A stretch of 64,000 bases of DNA from assembly GCF_003402535.2 (NCBI RefSeq), contig NZ_AP025170.1, positions 2,418,001 to 2,482,000 on the forward strand. The letters are read 5' to 3'. The stretch is from Cupriavidus sp. P-10. GTDB lineage: Bacteria > Pseudomonadota > Gammaproteobacteria > Burkholderiales > Burkholderiaceae. Below, in pieces: positions 45,791-53,774 of this stretch. Numbering within the stretch: position 1 is the first letter of the stretch; each line of letters starts with the position of its first letter. Under the pieces are notes generated by a model. That model ran no database searches. It saw nothing but the letters and a program-made list of their open reading frames with translations, and had not been told where the DNA came from. A program made the position numbers and the translations under genes.

Positions 45791-45842
45791 TGTCGGATCG
45801 TGTCGGGTCGGGTCGGGTCGCGTCGGATCGTGTCGGGTCGCG
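45791..45842. repeat. Short direct repeats between the Bug and acyl-CoA dehydrogenase genes
   Basis: A roughly 19-base unit GTCGGATCGTGTCGGGTCG occurs at 45792-45810 and again at 45822-45840, with GGTCG pentamers between. It is non-coding and lies just upstream of the acyl-CoA dehydrogenase start. Confidence 0.8.
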
Positions 45843-45849
45843 TTCTTGC

Positions 45850-46827
45850 TTATTCCGGCTGGATGCCGGCGTCCTTCACCAGCCGCGACCACTTCTGCAG
45901 CTCGGCCACCACAAACTGGTTCAGCTCGGCCGGCGTGCTGCCGAACGGCTCGAAGCCCAGCGCGTGGAACTGCGCGGCATGCTGCTTGCTGGTGGCAATG
46001 GCAACCAGCGCCCGGTTGAGCCGCTCGACCACGGGCGCCGGCACGCCGGCGGGCGCGAACACGCCGTTCCAGGACGTGATATCGAAACCCTTGAGTTCGG
46101 GCGCACTGCCAACCGGCGGCAGGTCGGGCAGCAGTGCGCTGCGTTGCGCGGTCGTCACGGCCAGCGCGCGCAGCTTGCCGGCGCGCACGTTGGCGATACC
46201 CGCGGCAAAGTCGACGAACATCGCCTGCACCTGGCCGCCCATCACGTCGGTCATCGCCGGCGGCGTGCTCTTGTACGGGACGTGCAGCATCTTCAGGCCC
46301 GCCATCTTCGACAGCGTCGCGCCGGCAACGATGCCGGTGCTGTTGCCGCTGGCGTAGCTCATGCCGGGATGCGCCTTGGCGTAGTCGATGAATTCGCGCA
46401 GCGTCTTCACTGGCAACTGCGGATTGACCACCAGCATGAACGGCAGGTTGCCCATGCGCGAGACCGGAGTGAAATCCTTGACCGGGTCGTAGCGCAGCTG
46501 CTTCATCAGCGACGGGTTGGCCGAATGCGTGGTGTTGGTGGTCATGAACAGCGTATAGCCGTCGGCCGGCGCCTTGGCGACGAACTCGGCGGCGATGGTG
46601 CCGTTGGCGCCCGGCTTGTTGTCGACCACCACCGGCTGCTGCAGCGACTCGCCCAGGTACTTGGCGGTCAGCCGCGCCACGGCATCGGTGCCGCTGCCAG
46701 CGGCGAACGGCACCACCAGGCGCAGCGGCTTGGACGGAAATTCATCGGCGGCCAGGGCCGGTGCCGCGAACAGCGCGGCGGTACACCCCAGCACGAGGCT
46801 GGCAAAAGCGGTCTTGAAGCACTTCAC
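45850..46827 (-). CDS. Bug-family periplasmic solute-binding protein (TTT system)
   Basis: This substrate-binding protein of the tripartite tricarboxylate transporter type is abundant in Cupriavidus and Bordetella. A signal peptide ends near APALAADE. PSKPLRLVVPFAAGSGTDAVAR, KPGANGTIAAEFVAK and MTTNTTHSANPSL are classic Bug motifs. The 325-residue length is standard. The start is GTG with AGGAGACAG upstream. No membrane subunits are encoded nearby, so it must use a shared transporter or act as a sensor. Its ligand may be the acid used by the neighbouring CoA transferase. Confidence 0.94.
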   Translation of the reverse strand: MKCFKTAFASLVLGCTAALFAAPALAADEFPSKPLRLVVPFAAGSGTDAVARLTAKYLGESLQQPVVVDNKPGANGTIAAEFVAKAPADGYTLFMTTNTTHSANPSLMKQLRYDPVKDFTPVSRMGNLPFMLVVNPQLPVKTLREFIDYAKAHPGMSYASGNSTGIVAGATLSKMAGLKMLHVPYKSTPPAMTDVMGGQVQAMFVDFAAGIANVRAGKLRALAVTTAQRSALLPDLPPVGSAPELKGFDITSWNGVFAPAGVPAPVVERLNRALVAIATSKQHAAQFHALGFEPFGSTPAELNQFVVAELQKWSRLVKDAGIQPE

Positions 46828-46876
46828 GGTCTGTCTCCTGTCGTTATATGAACCCTTGCCGTGGCCGGCCGCAATC

Positions 46877-47266
46877 TCAGGCGGGCCGTATCACGCGCTC
46901 GGGCGATTCCTCATACGGTGGGGAATAGATCACCAGGATCCTGGCCGGCTCGTCGCTCACCACCGTGAACACATGCATCTCGTCCGGGGGAAAGAAGCAG
47001 CAGTCGCCCGGACCCAGTTCCTTGCGCTGGCCCGCAACCTCTGCAATGGCGCGACCTTCCAGCACGTAGCACACTTGCTCGATGCCGGGGTGCGCATGGG
47101 GCAGCGCGCCCTTGCCCTTCTCGATGGTGCCGTGGATCACTTCCAGGTGGCGCGAACCCACGGTCTCGGGGCCGATCAGCCGGCGGTTCAGCGTGCCGAC
47201 ATGGTTGGCGGGGTGGTATCCCTCGACCTCTTCGGTCGAGATGAAATAAACGGGGGGTTGCGGCAC
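46877..47266 (-). CDS. Cupin-domain protein
   Basis: This single-domain cupin has HAHPGIEQVCYVLEG as the first metal-binding motif (two His and a Glu), and PPDEMHVFTV supplies the third His. The GTG at 47266 lies six bases after AGGAG and is preferred to a TTG nine codons upstream. The length is about 129 residues. It is the first gene of the presumed cupin-Bug-dehydrogenase-CoA transferase operon. It could be a small isomerase, decarboxylase or dioxygenase-like enzyme, or a ligand-sensing protein; none is proven. Confidence 0.85.
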   Translation of the reverse strand: MPQPPVYFISTEEVEGYHPANHVGTLNRRLIGPETVGSRHLEVIHGTIEKGKGALPHAHPGIEQVCYVLEGRAIAEVAGQRKELGPGDCCFFPPDEMHVFTVVSDEPARILVIYSPPYEESPERVIRPA

Positions 47267-47753
47267 GCTGCTCTCCTGTCGGGGCCTCGCCAATGCTCGG
47301 CGATTAATTCATATCCATGAATCTTAGTTTATACATATGAATTACATCGTCAAACGATTTCGGGCGTTTTGCGGGTTTACCGGGAGCAGTGTCCGGGTCA
47401 TCACCCGATGCTTCCGATGGGCTGGTCGACAAGGGAGGAAAGGCGGATAATCCGCCGCTTGGTACCCGCGCCTGCGGCGCCAATCGCACGCCATTCTTGA
47501 CAGATGCGTCGTATACCTGCCATAGTTACGGGCGTATAGCATTCATGGAAACCGGTACTGTCAGGCTCCGGCTGTATTTGGACCTGGCGATATCACCCCT
47601 GACACTGGTTGCACGGACTGAAACGTCCACATCTTTCAGGTTCGCGGGGGCGCATCCGGGCATCAGCCCGGCGTGCAATACCAGTCGCTCCGGCGACCGC
47701 AGTTTCCCCCCGTTTGAACCAGCCGCTAGTGCGGCAATCCCTAAAGGACTGAA
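47267..47753. other. Intergenic region between the cupin and rpsU genes
   Basis: This is 487 bases without a credible gene between divergent transcripts. It should contain the promoters of the cupin operon (the AT-rich part near 47300-47350) and of rpsU. I see no convincing consensus promoter, RNA gene or repeat. A 122-codon frame across most of it has no family resemblance and runs into rpsU out of frame. Confidence 0.5.
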
Positions 47754-47966
47754 TTGACTAAGATCGTCTTGAAACCCGGTGAGCCCGTTGAAGTTGCAAT
47801 GCGGCGTTTCCGTCGTGCCATTCTGCAGACTGGCCTGATCGTTGAACTCAAGAGCCGTACCGCTTACGAGAAGCCGACGACCGAGCGCAAGCGCAAGAAG
47901 AAGGCCGCCGAAGCACGCCTGCGCAAGCGCCTGCGCATGCAAATGCTGCCGAAGAAGATGTACTGA
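47754..47966 (+). CDS. rpsU: Ribosomal protein bS21
   Basis: This small 30S protein acts near the mRNA-16S pairing site. The 70-residue product ([17 protein letters not shown], then [20 protein letters not shown], ending LPKKMY) is clear bS21. The start codon is TTG, six bases after AAAGGAC. It is a single gene with its own terminator. It differs in its N-terminus from the second bS21 often present in this family, suggesting more than one copy per genome. Confidence 0.95.
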   Translation: MTKIVLKPGEPVEVAMRRFRRAILQTGLIVELKSRTAYEKPTTERKRKKKAAEARLRKRLRMQMLPKKMY

Positions 47967-47987
47967 TTCGGGCAAGCTTCGCAAAAG

Positions 47988-48013
47988 ACCGCCAGTTCGC
48001 TGGCGGTTTTTTT
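47988..48013 (+). terminator. Intrinsic terminator of rpsU
   Basis: An 8-bp stem ACCGCCAG/CTGGCGGT with a stable TTCG tetraloop is followed by seven T residues. Confidence 0.92.
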
Positions 48014-48146
48014 ATGCCCGCGCGCAATGCGTTCCGGACATCCGCCACCCGGCGGCTTTTGCTGCACTGCGCCACCTGATCGATATGCCGATGCCCGGCA
48101 TAATGGCGGATATTGCGCCCCCTTAAGGCGCCAACCGGATCCTGCC

Positions 48147-49058
48147 TTGACTGCCATCCTCGAGTTGCGCAAGGTGCGCAAGCAATACGGCGATACGGTC
48201 GTTGTCGACGACCTCGACCTCCAGGTGTTTCGCGGCCAGTGCTTTGGCTTGCTCGGCCCAAACGGCGCCGGCAAGACCACCACGCTGCGCCTGCTGCTGG
48301 GCCTGACAACGCCCATGGCCGGCACGCTGACGCTGTGCGGCGAACCCATCCCCGAGCGGGCGCCGCAGGCACGCATGCGCGTGGGTGTGGTGCCGCAGTT
48401 CGACAACCTCGACCCGGATTTCTCGGTAATCGAGAACCTGCGCATCTTCGGGCGCTACTTCGGGCTGTCGTCGGCCGAGATCGAGCGCCGCGTGCCGAAG
48501 CTGCTGGAATTCGCCCGGCTGGAAAGCCGTGCCGACGCCCAGGTGCGCGACCTCTCCGGCGGCATGCGCCGGCGCCTGACGGTGGCACGCGCGCTGATCA
48601 ACGACCCCGACCTGCTGGTGATGGACGAGCCCACCACCGGCCTGGATCCGCAGGCGCGCCACCTGATCTGGGAGCGACTCAAGTCGCTGATGGCGAGCGG
48701 CAAGACCATCCTGCTGACCACGCACTTCATGGAAGAAGCCGAACGGCTGTGCAACTACCTGTGCGTGATCGACGGCGGGCGCAAGATCGCCGAAGGCAAG
48801 CCGCACGAGCTGATCGACAGCCAGATCGGCTGCGATGTGGTCGAGGTCTATGGCGATGAACTGGACACGCTGCGCGGCACGCTGACACCGCTGGCGCAGC
48901 GCACCGAAATGAGCGGCGAGACGCTGTTCTGCTATGTGCGCGAGCCGGCCCCGCTGCTGGACGCGCTGCACGGCAGGAGCGGCGTGCGCTACCTGCACCG
49001 CCCGGCCAACCTGGAGGATGTGTTCCTCAAGCTGACCGGCCGCGAGATGCGGGACTGA
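48147..49058 (+). CDS. nodI: ABC transporter ATP-binding protein, NodI/DRA type
   Basis: This is the ATPase of an ABC-2 exporter. Walker A is [16 protein letters not shown], the signature is [15 protein letters not shown], and Walker B is [15 protein letters not shown]-terminal extension of about 80 residues is typical of NodI and daunorubicin-resistance-type proteins. TTG 48147 is the best start; no ATG fits in frame. It is followed after 13 bases by its permease gene. In rhizobia NodIJ exports lipochitooligosaccharides, but here no nod genes are nearby, so the substrate is unknown. Confidence 0.88.
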   Translation: MTAILELRKVRKQYGDTVVVDDLDLQVFRGQCFGLLGPNGAGKTTTLRLLLGLTTPMAGTLTLCGEPIPERAPQARMRVGVVPQFDNLDPDFSVIENLRIFGRYFGLSSAEIERRVPKLLEFARLESRADAQVRDLSGGMRRRLTVARALINDPDLLVMDEPTTGLDPQARHLIWERLKSLMASGKTILLTTHFMEEAERLCNYLCVIDGGRKIAEGKPHELIDSQIGCDVVEVYGDELDTLRGTLTPLAQRTEMSGETLFCYVREPAPLLDALHGRSGVRYLHRPANLEDVFLKLTGREMRD

Positions 49059-49071
49059 ACCAGGGACTGAC

Positions 49072-49926
49072 ATGAGCGAACAGGATCCGCGCACTGACAC
49101 GCCCGCCATCGCCACCCGGAGCGCTGGCCCGCCAACGCGCCAGACCTATCCCCAGCCGCTGCTGCCGCGCAACCTGCGCAACTGGATGATGGTCTGGTAT
49201 CGCAACTACCTGGTGTGGAGGAAGCTGGCCATCCCGTCGATGATCGGCAACCTGGCCGATCCGATGATCTACCTGTTCGGCCTCGGCCTGGGGCTGGGGC
49301 TGATGGTGGGCCAGGTCAACGGCGTGTCGTACATCGCCTTCCTCGCCGCCGGCACCACCGCGTCGAGCGTGATGATGTCGGCCAGCTTCGAGTCGATGTA
49401 CTCGGCTTTCTCGCGCATGCACGTGCAGCGCACGTGGGAAGCGATCATGCACGCGCCGCTGACACTGGGCGACGTGGTGCTGGGCGAGATCTTCTGGGCG
49501 GCCAGCAAGGCGGTGCTGTCGGGCCTGGCGATCATGCTGGTGGCGGCCGCGCTGGGCTATGCGCAGATGCCGGGCGCGCTGCTGGCGCTGCCGGTAATCG
49601 TGCTGGCCGGCATTGCCTTTGCCGCGCTGGCGATGATCGTCACCGCGCTGGCGCCCAGCTACGACTTCTTCATGTTCTACCAGACGCTGGTGATGACGCC
49701 GATGCTGCTGCTGTCGGGCGTGTTCTTTCCGGTGGAGCAATTACCGGAAGGCGTGCAGACGGCCACCAGGTTGCTGCCACTGGCGCATGCGGTCGAGCTG
49801 ATCCGGCCGCTGATGCTGGGCCGGCCAGTGGAAGGCGCCGGGCTGCACCTTGCCGTGCTTGCCGCATATGCGGCGGCCGCGCTGGTGGTTTCGCTGGTGC
49901 TGCTGCGCAGGCGGTTGCTGCGCTGA
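49072..49926 (+). CDS. nodJ: ABC-2 type permease, NodJ-like
   Basis: The 284-residue membrane protein has about six transmembrane helices. The polar N-terminus leads to RNYLVWRKLAIPSMIGNLADPMIYLFG-like sequence (residues about 43-70). GVSYIAFLAAGTTASSVMMS and QTLVMTPMLLLSGVFFPVEQLP are NodJ-family landmarks. Together with the preceding ATPase it forms an exporter. No nodulation genes are seen, and the pair probably represents the non-symbiotic betaproteobacterial ancestor type of NodIJ. Confidence 0.88.
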   Translation: MSEQDPRTDTPAIATRSAGPPTRQTYPQPLLPRNLRNWMMVWYRNYLVWRKLAIPSMIGNLADPMIYLFGLGLGLGLMVGQVNGVSYIAFLAAGTTASSVMMSASFESMYSAFSRMHVQRTWEAIMHAPLTLGDVVLGEIFWAASKAVLSGLAIMLVAAALGYAQMPGALLALPVIVLAGIAFAALAMIVTALAPSYDFFMFYQTLVMTPMLLLSGVFFPVEQLPEGVQTATRLLPLAHAVELIRPLMLGRPVEGAGLHLAVLAAYAAAALVVSLVLLRRRLLR

Positions 49927-49955
49927 GGTTCGGCTGAGGTTCGGCTGAGGTTGCG
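49923..49955. repeat. Three tandem 11-base repeats after nodJ
   Basis: CTGAGGTTCGG occurs twice exactly and a third time as CTGAGGTTGCG, beginning at the last codon of nodJ. It is short and non-coding except for the first bases. Confidence 0.85.
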
Positions 49956-49977
49956 CTGGTGCTGGGCGCGGGCAGGC

Positions 49978-50298
49978 TCAGGCACTGCCCACCAGCTTGA
50001 GCCCGGCAATGCCGCACACGATCAGCGCGATGCAGCCGATGCGCGCCGCGGTCGCGGGCTCATTGAAGAGTATGATGCCGAAGATCGCGGTGCCGACCGC
50101 GCCGATGCCGGTCCAGACCGCATAGCCGGTTCCCACCGGAATGTGGCGCAGCGCCAGTGCCAGCAGGATCACACTGATAGCCATGCCGACCAGCGTGATG
50201 ATGCTCGGCACCAGACGCGTGAACCCGTCGGTGTATTTGAGCCCGATTGCCCACACCACCTCGAACAGCCCTGCCAGGGCCAGCAGTGTCCATGCCAT
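49978..50298 (-). CDS. SMR-family efflux pump, SugE/Gdx type
   Basis: This 106-residue four-helix transporter has the conserved Glu in [20 protein letters not shown] near residue 13. [21 protein letters not shown] is diagnostic of SugE/Gdx rather than EmrE. Biochemically characterised relatives export guanidinium ion with proton antiport. ATG 50298 is used. It is divergent from the lipoprotein gene by only 56 bases. I saw no guanidine riboswitch upstream, and there is little room for one. Confidence 0.9.
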   Translation of the reverse strand: MAWTLLALAGLFEVVWAIGLKYTDGFTRLVPSIITLVGMAISVILLALALRHIPVGTGYAVWTGIGAVGTAIFGIILFNEPATAARIGCIALIVCGIAGLKLVGSA

Positions 50299-50354
50299 AC
50301 CGAAATTTCCCGTTGCGACGTATCGCGCGCAACGATAGCGGAGAATCCGCCATC

Positions 50355-50582
50355 TTGCAGCGCGTTGCCGTGGCGTTGGCGGCCGTGTTGACCACCCTTT
50401 CGCTGGGCGGCTGCATGGTGATGGCCGTGGGTAGTGCCGCGGTTTCGACCGTGGCAACCGTCGGCTCCGCCGCGGTCAGCGTGGCCTCGACCGCGGTCGG
50501 TACCACCTATGACATCACCGCTGCCGGCGTGAAAGCGGTGGCCGGCAGCAACGATCCGCCGCCGGCGCAGGAAGCACCGTAA
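50355..50582 (+). CDS. Small predicted lipoprotein
   Basis: The reading frame from a TTG at 50355 encodes about 75 residues. A hydrophobic signal is followed by the lipobox LSLGGC, then an Ala/Val/Ser/Thr-rich mature part with repeated [20 protein letters not shown] valine/alanine units. GGAG lies about ten bases before the TTG. It is probably a tiny outer-membrane lipoprotein, and I know no family function. The start is uncertain. Confidence 0.6.
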   Translation: MQRVAVALAAVLTTLSLGGCMVMAVGSAAVSTVATVGSAAVSVASTAVGTTYDITAAGVKAVAGSNDPPPAQEAP

Positions 50583-50606
50583 GCGCTGTCAGCCTCGCAG
50601 TCAGCC

Positions 50607-51812
50607 TTATGCGCCCAGGCCGCGCAGCAGATCGGCCTTCAGGTCCTCGACCGACTCCAGCCCCACCGCCAGCCGGATCAGCCCTTCGCCCACGCCCGCC
50701 GCGGCCTTGGCCTCCGGGCTCACGCGCGCGTGCGTGGTGGTGTACGGGTGCGTGATGGTGGTGCGGGTGTCGCCCAGGTTACCCGTGATCGAGCACACGC
50801 GGGTGTTGTCGATCACGCGCCAGGCGTTGGCGCGCTGCTGCTCGGGCGTGGCGCCCTTCAGCTCGAACGAAACGATCGCGCCACCGCCGCTCTGCTGCCG
50901 CATGGCGATCTCATGCTGCGGGTGCGACGCCAGCGCCGGGTGGAACACGCGCGCCACCGCGGGATGCGACTCCAGGAACTGCGCCAGCGCCAGCGCGCTG
51001 GACGAGTGGCGTTCCATGCGGATTGCCAGCGTCTCCATGCCCTTGAGCAGCACCCAGGCGTTGAACGCCGACAGCGTCGGGCCGGCGGTGCGCACGAACG
51101 GGAACACCTTGCCCATGATGAAGTCGTGCGAGCCCAGCACCGCGCCGCCCAGCACGCGGCCCTGGCCGTCGATATGCTTGGTGGCGGAGTGCACCACGAT
51201 ATCCGCGCCGAACTTCATCGGCTGCTGCAGCGCCGGCGAACAGAAGCAGTTGTCGACCACCAGCAGCGCACCCGCGTCGTGGGCTATGTCGGCCACCGCG
51301 GCGATGTCGGCCACTTCGGTCAGCGGATTCGACGGCGTCTCCAGGAAAAACAGCCTGGTGTTCGGCCGAACGGCGGCGCGCCACGCGTTCAGGTCGCTCG
51401 GGTCGACGAAGGTGGTCTCGACGCCGAACTTCGAGAAGATATTGCCAAACAGCGTCATGGTCGAGCCGAAGATCGCGCGCGAGCTGACCAGGTGATCGCC
51501 TGCCTGCATCGACGACAGCACCACCGACAGGATCGCGCTCATGCCCGACGCCGTGGCCATGCAGGCCTGCGCGCCTTCCAGCGCAGCCAGGCGCGACTGG
51601 AACATCGACACAGTGGGATTGGTGAAGCGCGAATAGGTGAAGCCCTCTTCCGAGTTGGCGAAGCGTTCGGCGGCCTCGGCTGCGCTGTTGAAGCAGAAGC
51701 TCGAGGTCAGGTACATGGCCTCGGAATGCTCCATGAACTCGCTGCGCAGCGTGCCGGCGCGCACGCCAAGGGTATCGATGCCGAGCGTTTCAGGATTGAG
51801 CGGTTCGTTCAT
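50607..51812 (-). CDS. metZ: O-succinylhomoserine sulfhydrylase
   Basis: MetZ uses PLP to make homocysteine directly from O-succinylhomoserine and sulfide in methionine synthesis. DTLGVRAGTLRSEF near the N-terminus, ASGMSAILSVV in the substrate pocket and VVHSATKHIDGQGRVLGG with the PLP-binding Lys are diagnostic. ATG 51812 gives 401 residues. It lies downstream of cvpA-purF, a neighbourhood also seen in pseudomonads. The spacer holds a SAM-II-like aptamer and a terminator, so SAM repression is predicted. Confidence 0.95.
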   Translation of the reverse strand: MNEPLNPETLGIDTLGVRAGTLRSEFMEHSEAMYLTSSFCFNSAAEAAERFANSEEGFTYSRFTNPTVSMFQSRLAALEGAQACMATASGMSAILSVVLSSMQAGDHLVSSRAIFGSTMTLFGNIFSKFGVETTFVDPSDLNAWRAAVRPNTRLFFLETPSNPLTEVADIAAVADIAHDAGALLVVDNCFCSPALQQPMKFGADIVVHSATKHIDGQGRVLGGAVLGSHDFIMGKVFPFVRTAGPTLSAFNAWVLLKGMETLAIRMERHSSSALALAQFLESHPAVARVFHPALASHPQHEIAMRQQSGGGAIVSFELKGATPEQQRANAWRVIDNTRVCSITGNLGDTRTTITHPYTTTHARVSPEAKAAAGVGEGLIRLAVGLESVEDLKADLLRGLGA

Positions 51813-51881
51813 GCTGGTGTCGCGGTCGTACCCGCGCGAATGCAATGGTTGCGGCCCGCCGCGCCAAGGCGGCCGGCCATG

Positions 51882-51920
51882 AAAAAAGCCCGTGCGATCG
51901 AATGGTCGGATCGACGGGCT
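51882..51920 (-). terminator. Intrinsic terminator upstream of metZ (possible riboswitch expression platform)
   Basis: On the minus strand AGCCCGT plus CGATC pair with GATCG plus ACGGGCT, with one bulge, followed by TTTTTT. It ends 69 bases before the metZ ATG and about 100 bases after the SAM-II-like aptamer. It may also end purF transcripts. Confidence 0.8.
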
Positions 51921-52020
51921 TGCTGTTCTGCGGATGCCTTTGGCAGGCTGTAGCGGGCTGTAGCGGTTGGCCAGCCAGTTGCGCAAACACTGTGCGCATT
52001 GGCAAGGTTGCCGACCGCCA

Positions 52021-52077
52021 TCTCTTTAGCTGTTTCGGGCTGGACCCGCGTCCGCAAGCTGACTATCAAATCGACGC
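52021..52077 (-). promoter_or_regulatory. SAM-II-like riboswitch aptamer upstream of metZ
   Basis: Read on the minus strand from 52077, the 5-bp stem GCGUC (52077-52073) pairs with GACGC (52052-52048). Its loop begins GAUUUG and ends GCUUGC, the two conserved parts of SAM-II loops as I remember them from alphaproteobacterial metA leaders. A small GGG-CCC hairpin (52047-52037) follows, then GAAACA and GCUAAA (52030-52025), the invariant A-rich 3' element. The loop motifs, stem, order and target gene all fit. The linker is about five bases longer than in the classic examples, and I could not prove the pseudoknot pairing. Confidence 0.75.
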
Positions 52078-52098
52078 CCGGCCATGTTACGGCCGGGC
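52076..52098 (-). promoter_or_regulatory. Strong hairpin after purF, overlapping the aptamer edge
   Basis: GCCCGGCC and GGCCGGGC form a perfect 8-bp stem around a 7-base loop. There is no U-run, so it is not a classic terminator. Its last two bases are also the first two of the SAM-II-like P1 stem. It could stabilise the purF 3' end or compete with the aptamer. Confidence 0.65.
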
Positions 52099-52135
52099 TT
52101 CGCATCCGTCAACGCGCGGGCGCGTGGTGCGCGGC

Positions 52136-53665
52136 TTACTCGTTGCCGCCGGAGCGCTGCAGGTGCAGTGACGAGCGCTCGGTGTCGCCGCCGGTGCCGT
52201 CGCGGTCAGCCTGGCTGCGCGCCGTTTCCAGCCGCTCCAGGTAGGCCTCGTCGATATCGCCGGTGACATAGCGGCCATCGAAGCACGATGCGTCAAAGTC
52301 CTTCAGCGCCGGGTTGATGTCGCGCACCGCCTGCTTCATCGCTTCCACGTCCTGGTACACCAGCTTGTCCGCGCCGATGATCTTCGCGATCTCTTCGTGC
52401 GTGCGCCCGTGCGCCACCAGTTCGCTGCGGGTCGGCATGTCGATACCGTACACGTTGGGGAACTTCACCGGCGGCGCTGCCGAGGCGAAGATCACCTTGT
52501 TGGCGCCGGCGTCGCGCGCCATCTGCACGATCTCGAACGAGGTGGTGCCGCGCACGATCGAGTCGTCGACGATCAGCACGTTCTTGCCCTTGAACTCGAC
52601 GCCCATGGCGTTGAGCTTCTGGCGCACCGACTTCTTGCGCACCGCCTGGCCGGGCATGATGAAGGTGCGGCCGACGTAGCGGTTCTTGAAGAAGCCTTCG
52701 CGGTAGTTCACGCCCAGGCGGTTGGCCACCTGCATCGCGGCCGGGCGGCTGGAGTCGGGGATCGGCATCACCACGTCGATGTCGCCGGCCGACACTTCCT
52801 CGCGGATTTTCTCGGCCAGGTAGTCACCCATGCGCAGGCGCGCGTCGTAGACGGGCACGCCGTCGATGCACGAATCCGGGCGGGCCAGGTAGACGTACTC
52901 GAAAATGCAGGACGTCAGCACCGGGTTGTCCGCGCACTGCTTGCTGTAGAGCTTGCCGTCCAGGTCGATGAAGATCGCCTCGCCCGCCGCCACGTCGCGC
53001 TCGAGCTTGTAGCCGATGCCTTCCAGCGCCACCGACTCCGATGCCACCATCCATTCCTTGCCGGTCGGGGTCTCGATGCTGCCCAGGCACAGCGGGCGGA
53101 TGCCGAACGGGTCGCGCACCGCAAGCATGCCATAGCCGGCGATCTGCGCGGCGATCGCATACGAGCCGCGTACGCGGCGGTGCAGGCCGCTTACCGCGGT
53201 GAAGATGGTGTCCGGGTCCAGCGCCATGCCGCTGCTGGCACGCTGCAGTTCGTCGGCCAGCACGTTCAGCAGCACTTCCGTATCGGAGTGCGTGTTGATG
53301 TGGCGACGGTCGCGGCGGAACATTTCTTCGCGCAGCTGCTGCCAGTTGGTCAGGTTGCCGTTGTGCGCCAGGATCACGCCGTAAGGCGCGTTGACGTAGA
53401 ACGGCTGCGCCTCTTCCTCGCTCGACGCCGAGCCGGCGGTCGGGTAGCGCACCTGGCCGATGCCGGCGTCGCCCGGCAGGCTGCGCATGTTACGGGTGCG
53501 GAAGACATCGCGCACAAGGCCGTTAGCCTTGTGCATGTGAAAAGTACTGCCGTTGGCGGTGGCGATGCCGGCAGCATCCTGTCCGCGATGTTGCAACAAC
53601 AGCAGGCTGTCGTAAATCAGTTGGTTGACAGGCGTGGCTGAAACCACACCGACGATACCGCACAT
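52136..53665 (-). CDS. purF: Amidophosphoribosyltransferase (glutamine PRPP amidotransferase)
   Basis: PurF catalyses the first committed step of purine synthesis. MCGIVGVV places the nucleophile Cys directly after Met, so there is no propeptide. HNGNLTNWQQLR, SDTEVLLNV and RDPFGIRPLCLG belong to the glutaminase domain. VLIVDDSIVRGTTS is the PRPP-binding motif of the phosphoribosyltransferase domain. The 509-residue length is normal. It follows cvpA by 109 bases and precedes metZ across the riboswitch-bearing spacer. Confidence 0.98.
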   Translation of the reverse strand: MCGIVGVVSATPVNQLIYDSLLLLQHRGQDAAGIATANGSTFHMHKANGLVRDVFRTRNMRSLPGDAGIGQVRYPTAGSASSEEEAQPFYVNAPYGVILAHNGNLTNWQQLREEMFRRDRRHINTHSDTEVLLNVLADELQRASSGMALDPDTIFTAVSGLHRRVRGSYAIAAQIAGYGMLAVRDPFGIRPLCLGSIETPTGKEWMVASESVALEGIGYKLERDVAAGEAIFIDLDGKLYSKQCADNPVLTSCIFEYVYLARPDSCIDGVPVYDARLRMGDYLAEKIREEVSAGDIDVVMPIPDSSRPAAMQVANRLGVNYREGFFKNRYVGRTFIMPGQAVRKKSVRQKLNAMGVEFKGKNVLIVDDSIVRGTTSFEIVQMARDAGANKVIFASAAPPVKFPNVYGIDMPTRSELVAHGRTHEEIAKIIGADKLVYQDVEAMKQAVRDINPALKDFDASCFDGRYVTGDIDEAYLERLETARSQADRDGTGGDTERSSLHLQRSGGNE

Positions 53666-53774
53666 GCCAAGCTCCCAGGAAAGGCTTTGAATCAGGGGGC
53701 GCAGCCTGGTCCGGCTATCCTTCCGGACCGCAAGGCCTGCGTACTACTGACCGGGCACCATGCCCGGCTTGATG

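Noticed and set aside
45791..45842. CRISPR-like repeat array
   Set aside because: Only two 19-base units with a 10-base spacing made of the same pentamer, and no cas genes.
42571..47266. Genomic island or transposon carrying the cupin-to-IclR cluster
   Set aside because: A tRNA-Asn lies at one side, but I found no integrase, no direct repeat of the tRNA 3' end and no composition break.
47389..47757. A 122-codon frame before rpsU
   Set aside because: It has no family resemblance, no clear ribosome-binding site and overlaps the rpsU start out of frame; more likely leader DNA.
50299..50354. Possible guanidine riboswitch upstream of the SugE-like gene
   Set aside because: The gap is only 56 bases, and I see neither paired ACGR-loop hairpins nor a longer guanidine-I-like leader.
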